Below, one piece after another: positions 1 to 6,736 of a stretch of DNA of 49,025 bases. The stretch's first letter is position 1, and every line of letters starts with the position of its first letter. Origin of the DNA: Desulfobacteraceae bacterium (GTDB lineage: Bacteria > Desulfobacterota > Desulfobacteria > Desulfobacterales > Desulfosarcinaceae). Where the stretch lies: assembly GCA_003599575.1 (NCBI GenBank), contig QZKV01000085.1, forward strand, positions 1-49,025, given 5' to 3'. Both the position numbers and the translations under genes were made by a program. The notes under the pieces are model-generated. The model had not been told where the DNA came from. It saw only the letters and a program-made list of their open reading frames with translations, and searched no databases.

Positions 1-1
1 T

Positions 2-232
2 CGGCGATTGGCTAAAAAGCACCACCCGGATGTGAACCCGGGAGATCTCGAAGCGGAGAAGCGGTTCAGGGACGTTCAGTGGGCTTACGACCTGCTCAGC
101 CGCGTGCAAGACAGTCCTAATTCCGAGCAGGGATCGAGCGGCTTGCGGGGCGGCTTTTCTGACGACGTACATCCCTTTTTCGGTTTTTATGATGCTTTGA
201 GGCGCTCCGGGTTCCTTAAAAAGAGATCATGA
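2..232 (+). CDS. J-domain (DnaJ-like) protein, 5' truncated by window edge
   Basis: The reading frame is open to the window edge and begins Y/R-R-L-A-K-K-H-H-P-D, the end of helix II and the HPD loop of a J-domain; HPD is the motif that stimulates DnaK ATPase. Helix III and IV features (AEKRFRDVQWAYDLLS) follow. The remaining 40 or so residues carry no Gly/Phe region or zinc finger that I can see, so this is a short J-domain-only co-chaperone rather than full DnaJ. The TTG at 8 is only the first in-frame start inside the window; the real start lies upstream. Confidence 0.75.
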   Translation, partial: RRLAKKHHPDVNPGDLEAEKRFRDVQWAYDLLSRVQDSPNSEQGSSGLRGGFSDDVHPFFGFYDALRRSGFLKKRS

Positions 233-313
233 TCCCATAAAATAGGCTGATAAAAACTGAGTGGTTTCAAGCTGAATCTTGCAATATCGACCGATCTGGA
301 ATATGCATCCATT

Positions 314-706
314 ATGAAAAACAGGGTTTTCATATTCATCATTGCCTTGGTCATTACCCTTGGCATCGGCTCTGGTGGGCTATGCGCGGCCCTGTCTGTC
401 GCAATCGGCAAACCGCAATGTGAAAAAAAACGATTATTGAAGAGCGGCATCACGAAAACCACTTCTGGGACTTGCCGCGTAGCGCCCTGCCAGTCCCAAA
501 AAGGTCGTTTGATGCTGCTGCCGGATTCATCTTCCCGGCGGTTCCAAGACGAAAAACGCACGCTCGTTTCAATGCCGAGCTTATCGGTCCAACCTCAGAC
601 CGCGACGGATTCACATTCTCCTTCAGCGGGCAAGTTCGTGTTGAAACTACCTTCATCGTTCCGCCCGCCACCTTTATTCACCCTCAACTGCGCCTTTATC
701 TGTTAG
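314..706 (+). CDS. Small exported hypothetical protein
   Basis: 130 residues starting at ATG. Residues 1-25 form a clear signal peptide (MKNR, then a hydrophobic stretch ending in an Ala/Gly/Cys segment), so the product should be exported. The mature part is basic, Ser/Thr-rich, has several cysteines (GKPQCEK, GTCRVAPCQ) and ends in a hydrophobic tail (PPPLFTLNCAFIC). I do not recognise the family. Overlapping open frames on both strands make the call uncertain; the signal peptide in this frame is the main support. It stands between the J-domain gene and the thiol-redox genes. Confidence 0.4.
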   Translation: MKNRVFIFIIALVITLGIGSGGLCAALSVAIGKPQCEKKRLLKSGITKTTSGTCRVAPCQSQKGRLMLLPDSSSRRFQDEKRTLVSMPSLSVQPQTATDSHSPSAGKFVLKLPSSFRPPPLFTLNCAFIC

Positions 707-840
707 CCTTCCCTCTCCTGGTGTAGTGGACAGGTGCGTCCTGCCGCTGCGCCATCTGTTTTCCTTCTCTGAACAAAAAACGAACGACTCATTTCAATCG
801 GTGGTCACCTGCATCGCCGACGTACAAGGAATAGTTGCAC

Positions 841-1770
841 ATGCGAGCCATCCTAAATTCAAGCAACAGCGTTCAGGCCAGGTACTTATGGTTTTTCTTT
901 TTTTTGTTGATTGTAATGCCCCGGACAGCCGGCGCCGCCACATTGGAGGCCCGCTATCCGGGGCTTGCCACGGGCATGCTTAAATCCGCGGTTTTAGCTC
1001 CCCTGGACAAAGAGACCTTGCTGGTGGCCGACGGCTTGACCGTTACCCGTTCACAACTGCTGGAAGGCATCAAGGGCCAGGAACCGAAGCTGCGCGTTCA
1101 GCTGGAAAAGAACCTGTTTTTCCTTCTCGAACAGGAGGCGGTGCGTCGAATGTTGCTCATCGAAGCCGAAAAAGCCGGCATTCCAGTGGTTGGCGGCGAC
1201 GACGGCCCGGCGATTCAGGCGCTGTTCCAAAAAACAACAAAGGGTCTTTCCGTGTCCGAGCAAGAGGCACGCGATTTCTATCAAGCCAACAAGGAAATAG
1301 TGGGCGGTGCCCCCTTCGAGCAGGCCGCGGATAGTATCCGGCAATATCTGCTTCAGGACAAAATGCAGCAAGCCGTTTCCGACTTGGTTGCCCGGCTGGG
1401 AGATTCCTCCCATATGCGCGTCAATGCCAAATGGATGGAAGAACAAAGCCGCCTCGCCGTGGACAATCCCGTGGACAAAGCGCGGCGCTCAGGCAAACCG
1501 ACCATGGTGGAGTTTGGCGCAACCGGCTGTGTTCCATGCGATATGATGCAACCCATTTTGGATAATCTGCGCAAGAACTATCCGGCCAAGCTAAATGTGG
1601 TCTTCGTCCATGTGCGGGAAGAGCAAATTCTGGCGGCCCGTTATGGTATCCGCTCGATCCCTGTCCAGGTGTTTTTCGATGCGGGGGGCAAGGAATTCTT
1701 TCGACACGTGGGCTTTTTTGCTGAGGCCGAAGTAACAAAGCAGCTGGTTAAAATGGGAGTGAAGAAATGA
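841..1770 (+). CDS. Exported thioredoxin-domain protein with SurA-like N-terminal region
   Basis: 309 residues. A basic/hydrophobic signal segment ends near AGAA (about residue 33). Residues 50-180 resemble the helical chaperone part of SurA/PpiC-type proteins: a short beta segment (VADGLTVTRSQL), then amphipathic helices and a FYQANKE-like stretch. Residues 210-309 are a thioredoxin fold with redox motif CVPC at 230-233 and cis-Pro in the RSIPVQVFF segment. It probably reduces or isomerises disulfides in the periplasm, with electrons from the CcdA-like protein encoded downstream. ATG 841 is preferred over TTG 835 because AAGGA lies 10 bases upstream. Its stop overlaps the next start by 4 bases (ATGA), implying translational coupling. 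Confidence 0.85.
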   Translation: MRAILNSSNSVQARYLWFFFFLLIVMPRTAGAATLEARYPGLATGMLKSAVLAPLDKETLLVADGLTVTRSQLLEGIKGQEPKLRVQLEKNLFFLLEQEAVRRMLLIEAEKAGIPVVGGDDGPAIQALFQKTTKGLSVSEQEARDFYQANKEIVGGAPFEQAADSIRQYLLQDKMQQAVSDLVARLGDSSHMRVNAKWMEEQSRLAVDNPVDKARRSGKPTMVEFGATGCVPCDMMQPILDNLRKNYPAKLNVVFVHVREEQILAARYGIRSIPVQVFFDAGGKEFFRHVGFFAEAEVTKQLVKMGVKK

Positions 1771-2189
1771 AAGCAAAGTTAAAATGGGCTGTTCTTGCGG
1801 CAGCATTATTGGTGGCTTCCTGGGCTGTTTACGGTTGTGATTCAAAAAAAGATGTATCCACGGATAGCAAGATCGTCGCTTCGACACAGTCGCAGCAAAC
1901 GCAGCCTTCCGGCAAACGCGTGACGATGATCGACCTGGGCGCCACAGAATGCATTCCCTGCAAGATGATGGCCCCAATCATCGAGGAGTTGAAAAAAGAG
2001 TACGCCGGCAAAGCCGATATCATTTTTATTGATGTATGGAAGAATCCGGATCAGGCGCGCAAGTACGGCATCCGGGCCATACCGACGCAGATTTTCTACG
2101 ATGCCGATGGAAAAGAGGTGCACCGCAATGTCGGGTTCATGGATAAAAAGCGGATCGTGGAAGTCCTGACCCGGCTCGGGGTTTCCTGA
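1767..2189 (+). CDS. Thioredoxin-family lipoprotein
   Basis: 140 residues. The N-terminus has a lysine-rich start, a hydrophobic core and a lipobox ending in AVYGC, so the mature protein is probably membrane-anchored through Cys24. The rest is a single thioredoxin fold with active-site CIPC at residues 62-65 and the cis-Pro region RAIPTQIFYD. It is closely related in sequence to the C-terminal domain of the preceding protein, suggesting tandem duplication, and overlaps it by 4 bases. Likely role: periplasmic thiol-disulfide exchange fed by the next gene. Confidence 0.88.
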   Translation: MKAKLKWAVLAAALLVASWAVYGCDSKKDVSTDSKIVASTQSQQTQPSGKRVTMIDLGATECIPCKMMAPIIEELKKEYAGKADIIFIDVWKNPDQARKYGIRAIPTQIFYDADGKEVHRNVGFMDKKRIVEVLTRLGVS

Positions 2190-2239
2190 GCAAAAAATTT
2201 CATCACTAACGAAGACTTCCAATAGGAGACAATAACGAT

Positions 2240-2950
2240 ATGTTCGATCAATTCCTGCTCATTGTAAACCAGTGGATGACCGGCGGGCTGGCCATCGCCG
2301 CGGTGGGCGCTTTTGCCTGGGGCATGGTCAGTGTGCTCTTTTCCCCCTGCCACCTGGCCTCCATTCCGCTGATCGTGGCCTATGTGGGCGGTCAGCAGAC
2401 CGCCGTTAACCCGCGCCGGGCGGTTTGGTATGCCATTGCTTTTTCGGTCGGGCTTTTCATTACCATCGCAGTGGTCGGCATTGCTTGCGCCCTGTTGGGC
2501 CGCATGCTCGGCGACGTGGGTTCCTGGTGGCAGGTGCTGGTGGGCATCGTGTTGATCTGGGTGGCCCTGGGGATGCTGGGCGTGCAGGCCTGCTCCATGT
2601 CCGGATCGCTGCTGTACCGGCTCAATCTGCGTGGCATTCACGGCGCATTTGGTCTGGGACTGGCCTACGGCGTTCTTTCGGGTTCCTGCACCTTCGGTTT
2701 TATCGCGCCGATTCTGGCCATTGTCACTGTGCAGCAGAAGATCGTGGCCGGTTCGGTCATGATGATCCTCTTTGCCGTGGGTCATTGCCTGCCCATCGCG
2801 GTGGCCGGCAGCTCCACGGCCATGGTGCGCAGACTAACGGAAAGCAGCGCCTGGCAGGGGGCCGGTATGTGGTTCCGGCGCGGCGCCGGCGTGGTGATTG
2901 CTTTGCTGGGTGTTTACTTCATCACCGGCCCGTTCATTGCCGCCGTCTGA
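2240..2950 (+). CDS. CcdA/DsbD-type membrane electron carrier
   Basis: 236 residues with about six hydrophobic segments. Two conserved cysteines sit in the expected places: SPCHLASIP in the first membrane helix and GSCTFGFIAPIL in the fourth. These are the redox pair that carries electrons from cytoplasmic thioredoxin to periplasmic thiol proteins in the CcdA/DsbD-beta family (PF02683). It follows two exported thioredoxins, which are its probable clients, and the length (about 230) is normal for CcdA. A GGAG ribosome site lies upstream of ATG 2240. Confidence 0.88.
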   Translation: MFDQFLLIVNQWMTGGLAIAAVGAFAWGMVSVLFSPCHLASIPLIVAYVGGQQTAVNPRRAVWYAIAFSVGLFITIAVVGIACALLGRMLGDVGSWWQVLVGIVLIWVALGMLGVQACSMSGSLLYRLNLRGIHGAFGLGLAYGVLSGSCTFGFIAPILAIVTVQQKIVAGSVMMILFAVGHCLPIAVAGSSTAMVRRLTESSAWQGAGMWFRRGAGVVIALLGVYFITGPFIAAV

Positions 2951-2969
2951 TTCGCTTGGAAGTGAGACA

Positions 2970-3462
2970 ATGATTTTTCAAGAAAGATTCAAAAAGCTTC
3001 TTTGGCAACTGCCTTCCCTGATCATCGTGGCAGGCTTGATTGCATTGCTGAGCAACCACCTTCGTTCCGATGGCATCGCGCTGGTAGGCGACTGGTCGGT
3101 GGATGCGCGCTTTGCCGACGCCGCTGGCGATAGCCTGGTCATTTCCCTGGAACAGGCCGTGCAAGAATTCAAACAGGATACTGTCCTTTTTTGGACGCAC
3201 GGCCGCAAGCGCAATATGCCCAGGGGCACATTCGTGGCGCGCTGAGCCTTCCCGGGCAGGATGCGGATCGCTATTTCATGGAAACGGCCGACCGGTTGGA
3301 CAACGCGGGCATGATCATCACCTACTGTGACGGGGAAAGCTGCGATCTGAGCCATGAACTGGCCCTTTTCTGAAGCAGATGGGGTATGCAAACGTGCGGG
3401 TGCTGGTCAACGGTTGGAGCGTGTGGCGGCAGGCCGGTCTGCCAACGGCCGTCGTGGAATGA
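2970..3462 (+). pseudogene. Membrane-anchored rhodanese-like protein, two frameshifts
   Basis: The gene starts at ATG 2970 with a basic N-terminus and one membrane helix (LPSLIIVAGLIALL). A rhodanese fold follows but is spread over three frames: ISLEQAVQEF...DTVLF, then DARPQAQYAQGHIRGAL...YCDGESCDLSHELA, then KQMGYANVRVLVNGWSVWRQAGLP ending at 3462. One missing base in the T-run near 3187-3192 and one missing base in the CCCTTTTC tract near 3364-3371 restore a single frame. The predicted active-site loop is CDGESC. It may be a real decayed gene or an assembly error. Context (CcdA, thioredoxins, MauE/DoxX-like protein) suggests a periplasmic sulfur-relay role. Confidence 0.8.
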
Positions 3463-3620
3463 CGATATGGGCGAGGAAACAGTTTCGGATCGATCACCCC
3501 GTGCTGCAATTTGAAACTTCCCCTTGCGGTGGCGGCGCGCTGCTATGTGAGATGTCATCTGCTCGAACCCTTTCACAAAGTAGCGGTCAAAAAACTGCTC
3601 ATCAAGAAAGGAGTTCCCGA

Positions 3621-4079
3621 ATGCCCAGTGTTCTTCTTTATCATGCATCGCGAATTATCCTGGGAGCCATATTTCTCTATGCCAGTTTCGACAAGATCCT
3701 TCATCCTCAAGCTTTTGCGGAAGCAGTTTACAATTACCAAATACTGCCCGACTCTACGATCAACCTGACCGCTATCGTGCTGCCGTGGCTGGAAGCTTTA
3801 TTGGGTATTTGTCTTTTGGCCGGTGTCTGGATGCCCGGAGTCTCGGTAATCAGCACCGGTTTGCTGGGATTTTTCATTGGCGCGCTCATTTTCAACCAGG
3901 TGCGCGGAATCGATGTCCATTGCGGCTGCTTTTCAACCCAATCCAGCGGCGATCCCGCCGGTATGCTGTGGACTGTGGCGCGAGACGCACTCTTTTTGTT
4001 CTTTTCGGTTTATCTGACCGTATGGGTTTTCTTTTGGCATCCTGCTGCCCGGCTCCTTCCGGGGAAACAGCGCCTGTAA
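3621..4079 (+). CDS. MauE/DoxX-family membrane protein
   Basis: 152 residues with four predicted membrane helices: RIILGAIFLYASFDKIL, IVLPWLEALLGICLLAG, a GLLGFFIGALIF segment, and a C-terminal helix rich in Phe and Trp. The FDKILHPQAFAEAVYNYQILP region and the CGCF motif match the MauE-type (DoxX-like) proteins that accompany periplasmic disulfide systems. The start at 3621 was chosen because AAGAAAGGAG lies just upstream, although the frame is open farther 5'. MauE proteins are thought to help disulfide formation in methylamine dehydrogenase; here the partner is more likely one of the neighbouring thioredoxins. Confidence 0.8.
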   Translation: MPSVLLYHASRIILGAIFLYASFDKILHPQAFAEAVYNYQILPDSTINLTAIVLPWLEALLGICLLAGVWMPGVSVISTGLLGFFIGALIFNQVRGIDVHCGCFSTQSSGDPAGMLWTVARDALFLFFSVYLTVWVFFWHPAARLLPGKQRL

Positions 4080-4112
4080 ATTTTATGGAGGTCATGTCTG
4101 CGAAACACGTCT

Positions 4113-4406
4113 TTGATACTGATTGCCTGCGCCCGAAGCGCGCTATTCGCCATCGCCGAGACCCACGCCGTTGATTCGGAACGCGGTTTGCTTCAAGCTC
4201 TCAAGGAGAAAAAAATTGCGTATGTGTTGATGGATACATCCCCCGCATTCGATCAATGGTCGCAACTGAGCCGGCAATATGAGGTCAGAAGCACCCCGAC
4301 CTGCATCGTGCTCAAACCCGGCCAGCAGGAAATCAGATATACAGGCAGCCTCGATATTCCGGCGGGCATTGACATGCTGATAAAGGAGTTGACCCCAGAC
4401 ATATAA
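4113..4406 (+). CDS. Thioredoxin-like (DsbD-gamma-like) protein, N-terminus possibly frameshifted
   Basis: The product looks like a DsbD-gamma/thioredoxin fold without a CXXC pair: AVDSERGLLQALKEKKIAYVLMD, a helix with YEVRST, then PTCIVL carrying the cis-Pro and a strand-glycine ending. The frame starts only at TTG 4113. A good GGAGG ribosome site precedes ATG 4094, which is in another frame; removing one T from the TTT at 4112-4114 joins them and gives a sensible signal sequence (MSAKHVLILIACARSALF). I infer an indel there. The gene sits between the MauE-like and DUF1573 genes of the envelope thiol-redox module. Confidence 0.65.
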   Translation: MILIACARSALFAIAETHAVDSERGLLQALKEKKIAYVLMDTSPAFDQWSQLSRQYEVRSTPTCIVLKPGQQEIRYTGSLDIPAGIDMLIKELTPDI

Positions 4407-4451
4407 CCCCTGAGCCCATTTTAATTCCATTTTGTATTGAAAGGAGAAATG

Positions 4452-5150
4452 ATGGCGTTTACAAAACATTGTTGGATCACAGCAATGCTTCTTCTGATTT
4501 TACCTGCTGTGATTATTGCTGCTGATGCTCCCCAGAACCCGGATGCTTACCTCCCTCAAACTGTCTATGAATTTAAACCGGTGGTCGAGGGGACCCCAAT
4601 AGAACACGAATTTACAATTCAAAACCGTGGTACGGCGACGCTGGAGATTCTCGATCTTAAATCCGGCTGAGGCTGCACCGCCGCTTCCAGCACGCGGCAG
4701 ATCCCTCCCGGGCAGGAGGGACGCATACAGGTCAAAGTGGGCACCAGCGGCGATGGCGGCCGGAAGATTCGGGAAAGTGTACGGATCAAAACCAACGATC
4801 CGAATCGGCCGTATATGGAAGTGGCCGTCACCGGCATGGTGGAAAAGTTCGTTGAAATCAAACCGGCACACATTCGCTTCATGGGCAGTGCCGGTAAACC
4901 CCTCTTCATGGATGTGGAGATCATCCCCCGCAAGGAGTATCCGTTCAAAATAAAGCGCTTGGAAGCCTCCGACGGCGCTTTTATCAAATACAAATTCAAA
5001 GAGAAATGTGCCGAAGGCAAAGGCCGCTGCGTGATTCGGGTGGAAAACACAAAGGCCGATAAAGGCAGCTATGTGGATAGTATTCTAATTCACACCGACA
5101 GTTCTTTACGCCCAATCATTCCAATCAGAATCAGTGGCAGGATTTTATAA
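4452..5150 (+). CDS. DUF1573 protein, apparent selenoprotein with in-frame UGA (Sec73)
   Basis: Residues 1-29 are a signal peptide. DUF1573 features follow: VYEFKPVVEGTPIEHEFTIQNRG, then ATLEILDLKSG, a TGA at 4668-4670, and the same frame continues GCTAAS...IPPGQEGRIQV...IKTNDPNRPYMEV to 5150. DUF1573 proteins normally have a CGCT motif exactly here, so TGA replaces the first cysteine and the site would read U-G-C-T. Total length is 232 residues with Sec at 73. The second half (from about residue 130) looks like another Ig-like domain. ATG 4452 is preferred because AAAGGAG lies 5 bases upstream. The thioredoxin/CcdA neighbours support a periplasmic redox role. A gene finder without Sec support would split it into 4437-4670 and 4737-5150. 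Confidence 0.85.
4703..4720 (+). promoter_or_regulatory. Candidate bacterial SECIS hairpin
   Basis: A perfect 6-bp GC-rich stem, CCCTCC (4703-4708) with GGAGGG (4715-4720), encloses the 6-base loop CGGGCA. The loop has a G at its second position, as bacterial SECIS elements usually do. It begins 39 bases after the in-frame TGA, just beyond the usual spacing of about 16-37. It lies inside the coding part, as bacterial SECIS elements must for SelB to deliver tRNA-Sec. Confidence 0.6.
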
Positions 5151-5166
5151 TATCTGGAGAAGTACA

Positions 5167-5316
5167 ATGAACTTAAAACCGGTTCACATTCAGTTGGAAT
5201 CTATGCAGGCATGCGAGGTCCTGCGTATCGCCATGGACGACGACCGCGCGGGTGCCATGGAATTTATCAAAGCGGTATTGGCCAAAAAAGTTGAAAAAGC
5301 GCTTCAACGCCACTGA
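5167..5316 (+). CDS. Small conserved-looking hypothetical protein
   Basis: 49 residues from ATG 5167 with a TCTGGAG ribosome site about 8 bases upstream. The sequence is largely helical (VHIQLESMQACEVLRIAMDDD, then AMEFIKAVLAKKVEKALQRH) with no signal peptide or membrane segment, so it should be a small cytoplasmic protein. I do not recognise a family. It starts 16 bases after the selenoprotein gene and is probably the last gene of that operon. Confidence 0.6.
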   Translation: MNLKPVHIQLESMQACEVLRIAMDDDRAGAMEFIKAVLAKKVEKALQRH

Positions 5317-5462
5317 GTGCCGGTATTCGAGGCCTGTTATGGCCCCGGTCAACTCGAGCGCTTTTAGCTTTGCGGATATGCCGCCAAAAAGCGGAAGTCA
5401 AAAAGCGGTTTTGTAGGATTTTTGGGGAAATGTTCATTCATTAATCGCAAGGAGGAAGCCTT

Positions 5463-5750
5463 ATGAAGTATTCCAAGGAGTTCTCCGTTAACTTTAATAA
5501 AAAAGATAGAAATGATCAAAATTGGTTTTTTCAGGAGGATTACACACCTGCCTGTTTACTCATGCGGTATGAGTGGGGTTTGCCCTCCAAATGCCCATCT
5601 TGCGGCGTGTGGTCACATCATACTGGTAAGTCCGGCAGAAAAAATGAAATCGTAAAGTGCCAGATCTGTGGTCAGCTGTACGATGCATCTCAATACCATC
5701 GCGACGCAATCCGGAAGCTTTCGCGATGTTTGCGCAAGCGCAATTTGTAG
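5463..5750 (+). CDS. Small zinc-ribbon protein
   Basis: 95 residues. Two CXXC knuckles are visible, KCPSCGVW and KCQICGQLYD, about 25 residues apart, forming a probable zinc ribbon. The rest is charged and lacks a signal peptide. Small single zinc ribbons of this kind often bind nucleic acid or a protein partner, but nothing here fixes the role. The strong AAGGAGG site before ATG 5463 supports expression. It follows 146 bases of apparently non-coding sequence after the selenoprotein block. Confidence 0.7.
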   Translation: MKYSKEFSVNFNKKDRNDQNWFFQEDYTPACLLMRYEWGLPSKCPSCGVWSHHTGKSGRKNEIVKCQICGQLYDASQYHRDAIRKLSRCLRKRNL

Positions 5751-5815
5751 TATGGTTTAGCCAATTTCGTTAATAAGGAAAAAAGGATATTATCCCCACA
5801 AATAGCAGTTGGGCA

Positions 5816-6130
5816 ATGCATTTACTTAATGCCCTGTCTTTTGAAATCGTTGCTCAGGGTCCAGGAAAAGCCGCGGCTGAGCGGGGTCCTGGGTTTTGCC
5901 CGTTCTTCGGCGGATGGTCAGGTGGATGGCCTTTTATGATGATGGGATTCTTATTCTGGGTTCTCGCAATCTTGGCAATATTTCACTTTCTCAGGCGGCT
6001 GATCCAAAGCGCAAAAAGGGACAGGGCGCTGGAGGTGAATGGATCCAGTGCACTGAATATTTTAAAGGAGCGATACGATAGAGGAGAAATTAGCGGAGAA
6101 GAATTTCAAAAAATTAGGAAGGACCTTTAA
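5816..6130 (+). CDS. Membrane-anchored SHOCT-domain protein
   Basis: 104 residues. A Gly/Trp/Phe-rich stretch (FFGGWSGGWPF) leads into one membrane helix (MMMGFLFWVLAILAIFHFL). The C-terminus is a SHOCT domain: ALNILKERYDRGEISGEEFQKIRKDL. SHOCT is a short oligomerisation helix pair usually found at the end of membrane proteins. A shorter paralogue with the same ending lies at 16784-16969. The start at 5816 lacks a strong ribosome site, and a start at one of the ATGs near 5935 is possible. Confidence 0.7.
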   Translation: MHLLNALSFEIVAQGPGKAAAERGPGFCPFFGGWSGGWPFMMMGFLFWVLAILAIFHFLRRLIQSAKRDRALEVNGSSALNILKERYDRGEISGEEFQKIRKDL

Positions 6131-6191
6131 TAACCTTGAGAACGGCCATCTTTGCTCTGCGCTTCAATGAAATATAGCTGAAAAATATATA

Positions 6192-6206
6192 GTTGACGAT
6201 GTCAAC
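6192..6206. promoter_or_regulatory. Palindromic operator (copy 1) upstream of marR-like gene
   Basis: Perfect inverted repeat GTTGAC-GAT-GTCAAC. The left arm contains TTGACG, which with TATGGT at 6216-6221 (17-base spacer) could be a sigma-70 promoter, so a bound regulator would block it. The same palindrome recurs at 6702-6716 before the permease gene, which points to autoregulation and co-regulation by the MarR protein. Confidence 0.7.
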
Positions 6207-6261
6207 CGATTTGGATATGGTGCCAAACGTCGTGATTGAACAGACTTGGATACGAAAAATA

Positions 6262-6687
6262 ATGAGTAACGACAATTCTGAAATAAGCCGCGCGTTGATG
6301 GATATTGTGTGGCACTTTGGCCCAAAGGGATTGAACGGTGAATGTTGTGAAAACCTTTCGATGCCGGAATTTCTTGCTCTCGACAAGATATCCAACACCA
6401 AGCATTGCCCTGTTCAGGATATCGGGACGGCGCTTGGATTTACTAAAAGTGGTGCCACAAGAATCGTCAACCGCCTGGAAAAGAAGGGATATGTTGAGAA
6501 AAAAAAGTCGTATGATGATGCAAGAATCTGCTGTGTCGTCATCACGCAGCGCGGCGGGGAAATCCTTGATACGGCCAATGCCCGCTACTCCGAAGAATAT
6601 AAAAAAGTTATTGCACAGTTGCCGAAAGAGCTTGGCTCTATCATCGAACAATCGTTGAAAGCCATGGCCGGCGCACTAAATAAATAA
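6262..6687 (+). CDS. MarR-family transcriptional regulator
   Basis: 141 residues with a winged-helix DNA-binding core: SMPEFLALDKI, CPVQDIGTALGFTKSGATRIVNRLEKKGYVEKKKS (recognition helix and wing), and a C-terminal dimerisation helix. Cysteines at GECCENL and ARICCVVI may bind a metal or metalloid, or sense thiols. I chose ATG 6262, because the in-frame ATG at 6199 lies inside the operator palindrome; the frame stays open up to 6193. It lies just before a UPF0718-type permease preceded by the same operator, so it is probably the repressor of that transporter. Confidence 0.85.
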   Translation: MSNDNSEISRALMDIVWHFGPKGLNGECCENLSMPEFLALDKISNTKHCPVQDIGTALGFTKSGATRIVNRLEKKGYVEKKKSYDDARICCVVITQRGGEILDTANARYSEEYKKVIAQLPKELGSIIEQSLKAMAGALNK

Positions 6688-6701
6688 TTTTTTTCCATAA
6701 A

Positions 6702-6716
6702 GTTGACACTGTCAAC
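6702..6716. promoter_or_regulatory. Palindromic operator (copy 2) upstream of permease gene
   Basis: Perfect inverted repeat GTTGAC-ACT-GTCAAC, 20 bases before the permease ATG. Both 6-bp arms are identical to copy 1 at 6192-6206; only the 3-base centre differs. TTGACA inside it would be a consensus -35, although no convincing -10 leaves room for the ribosome site. It is the predicted binding site of the adjacent MarR protein. Confidence 0.7.
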
Positions 6717-6736
6717 CAAAGCGGAGCATAGACGTT

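Noticed and set aside
4680..4698. Alternative SECIS hairpin GCCGC/GCGGC
   Set aside because: Distance from TGA is suitable but the loop begins TT and lacks the expected G; the 4703-4720 hairpin is stronger.
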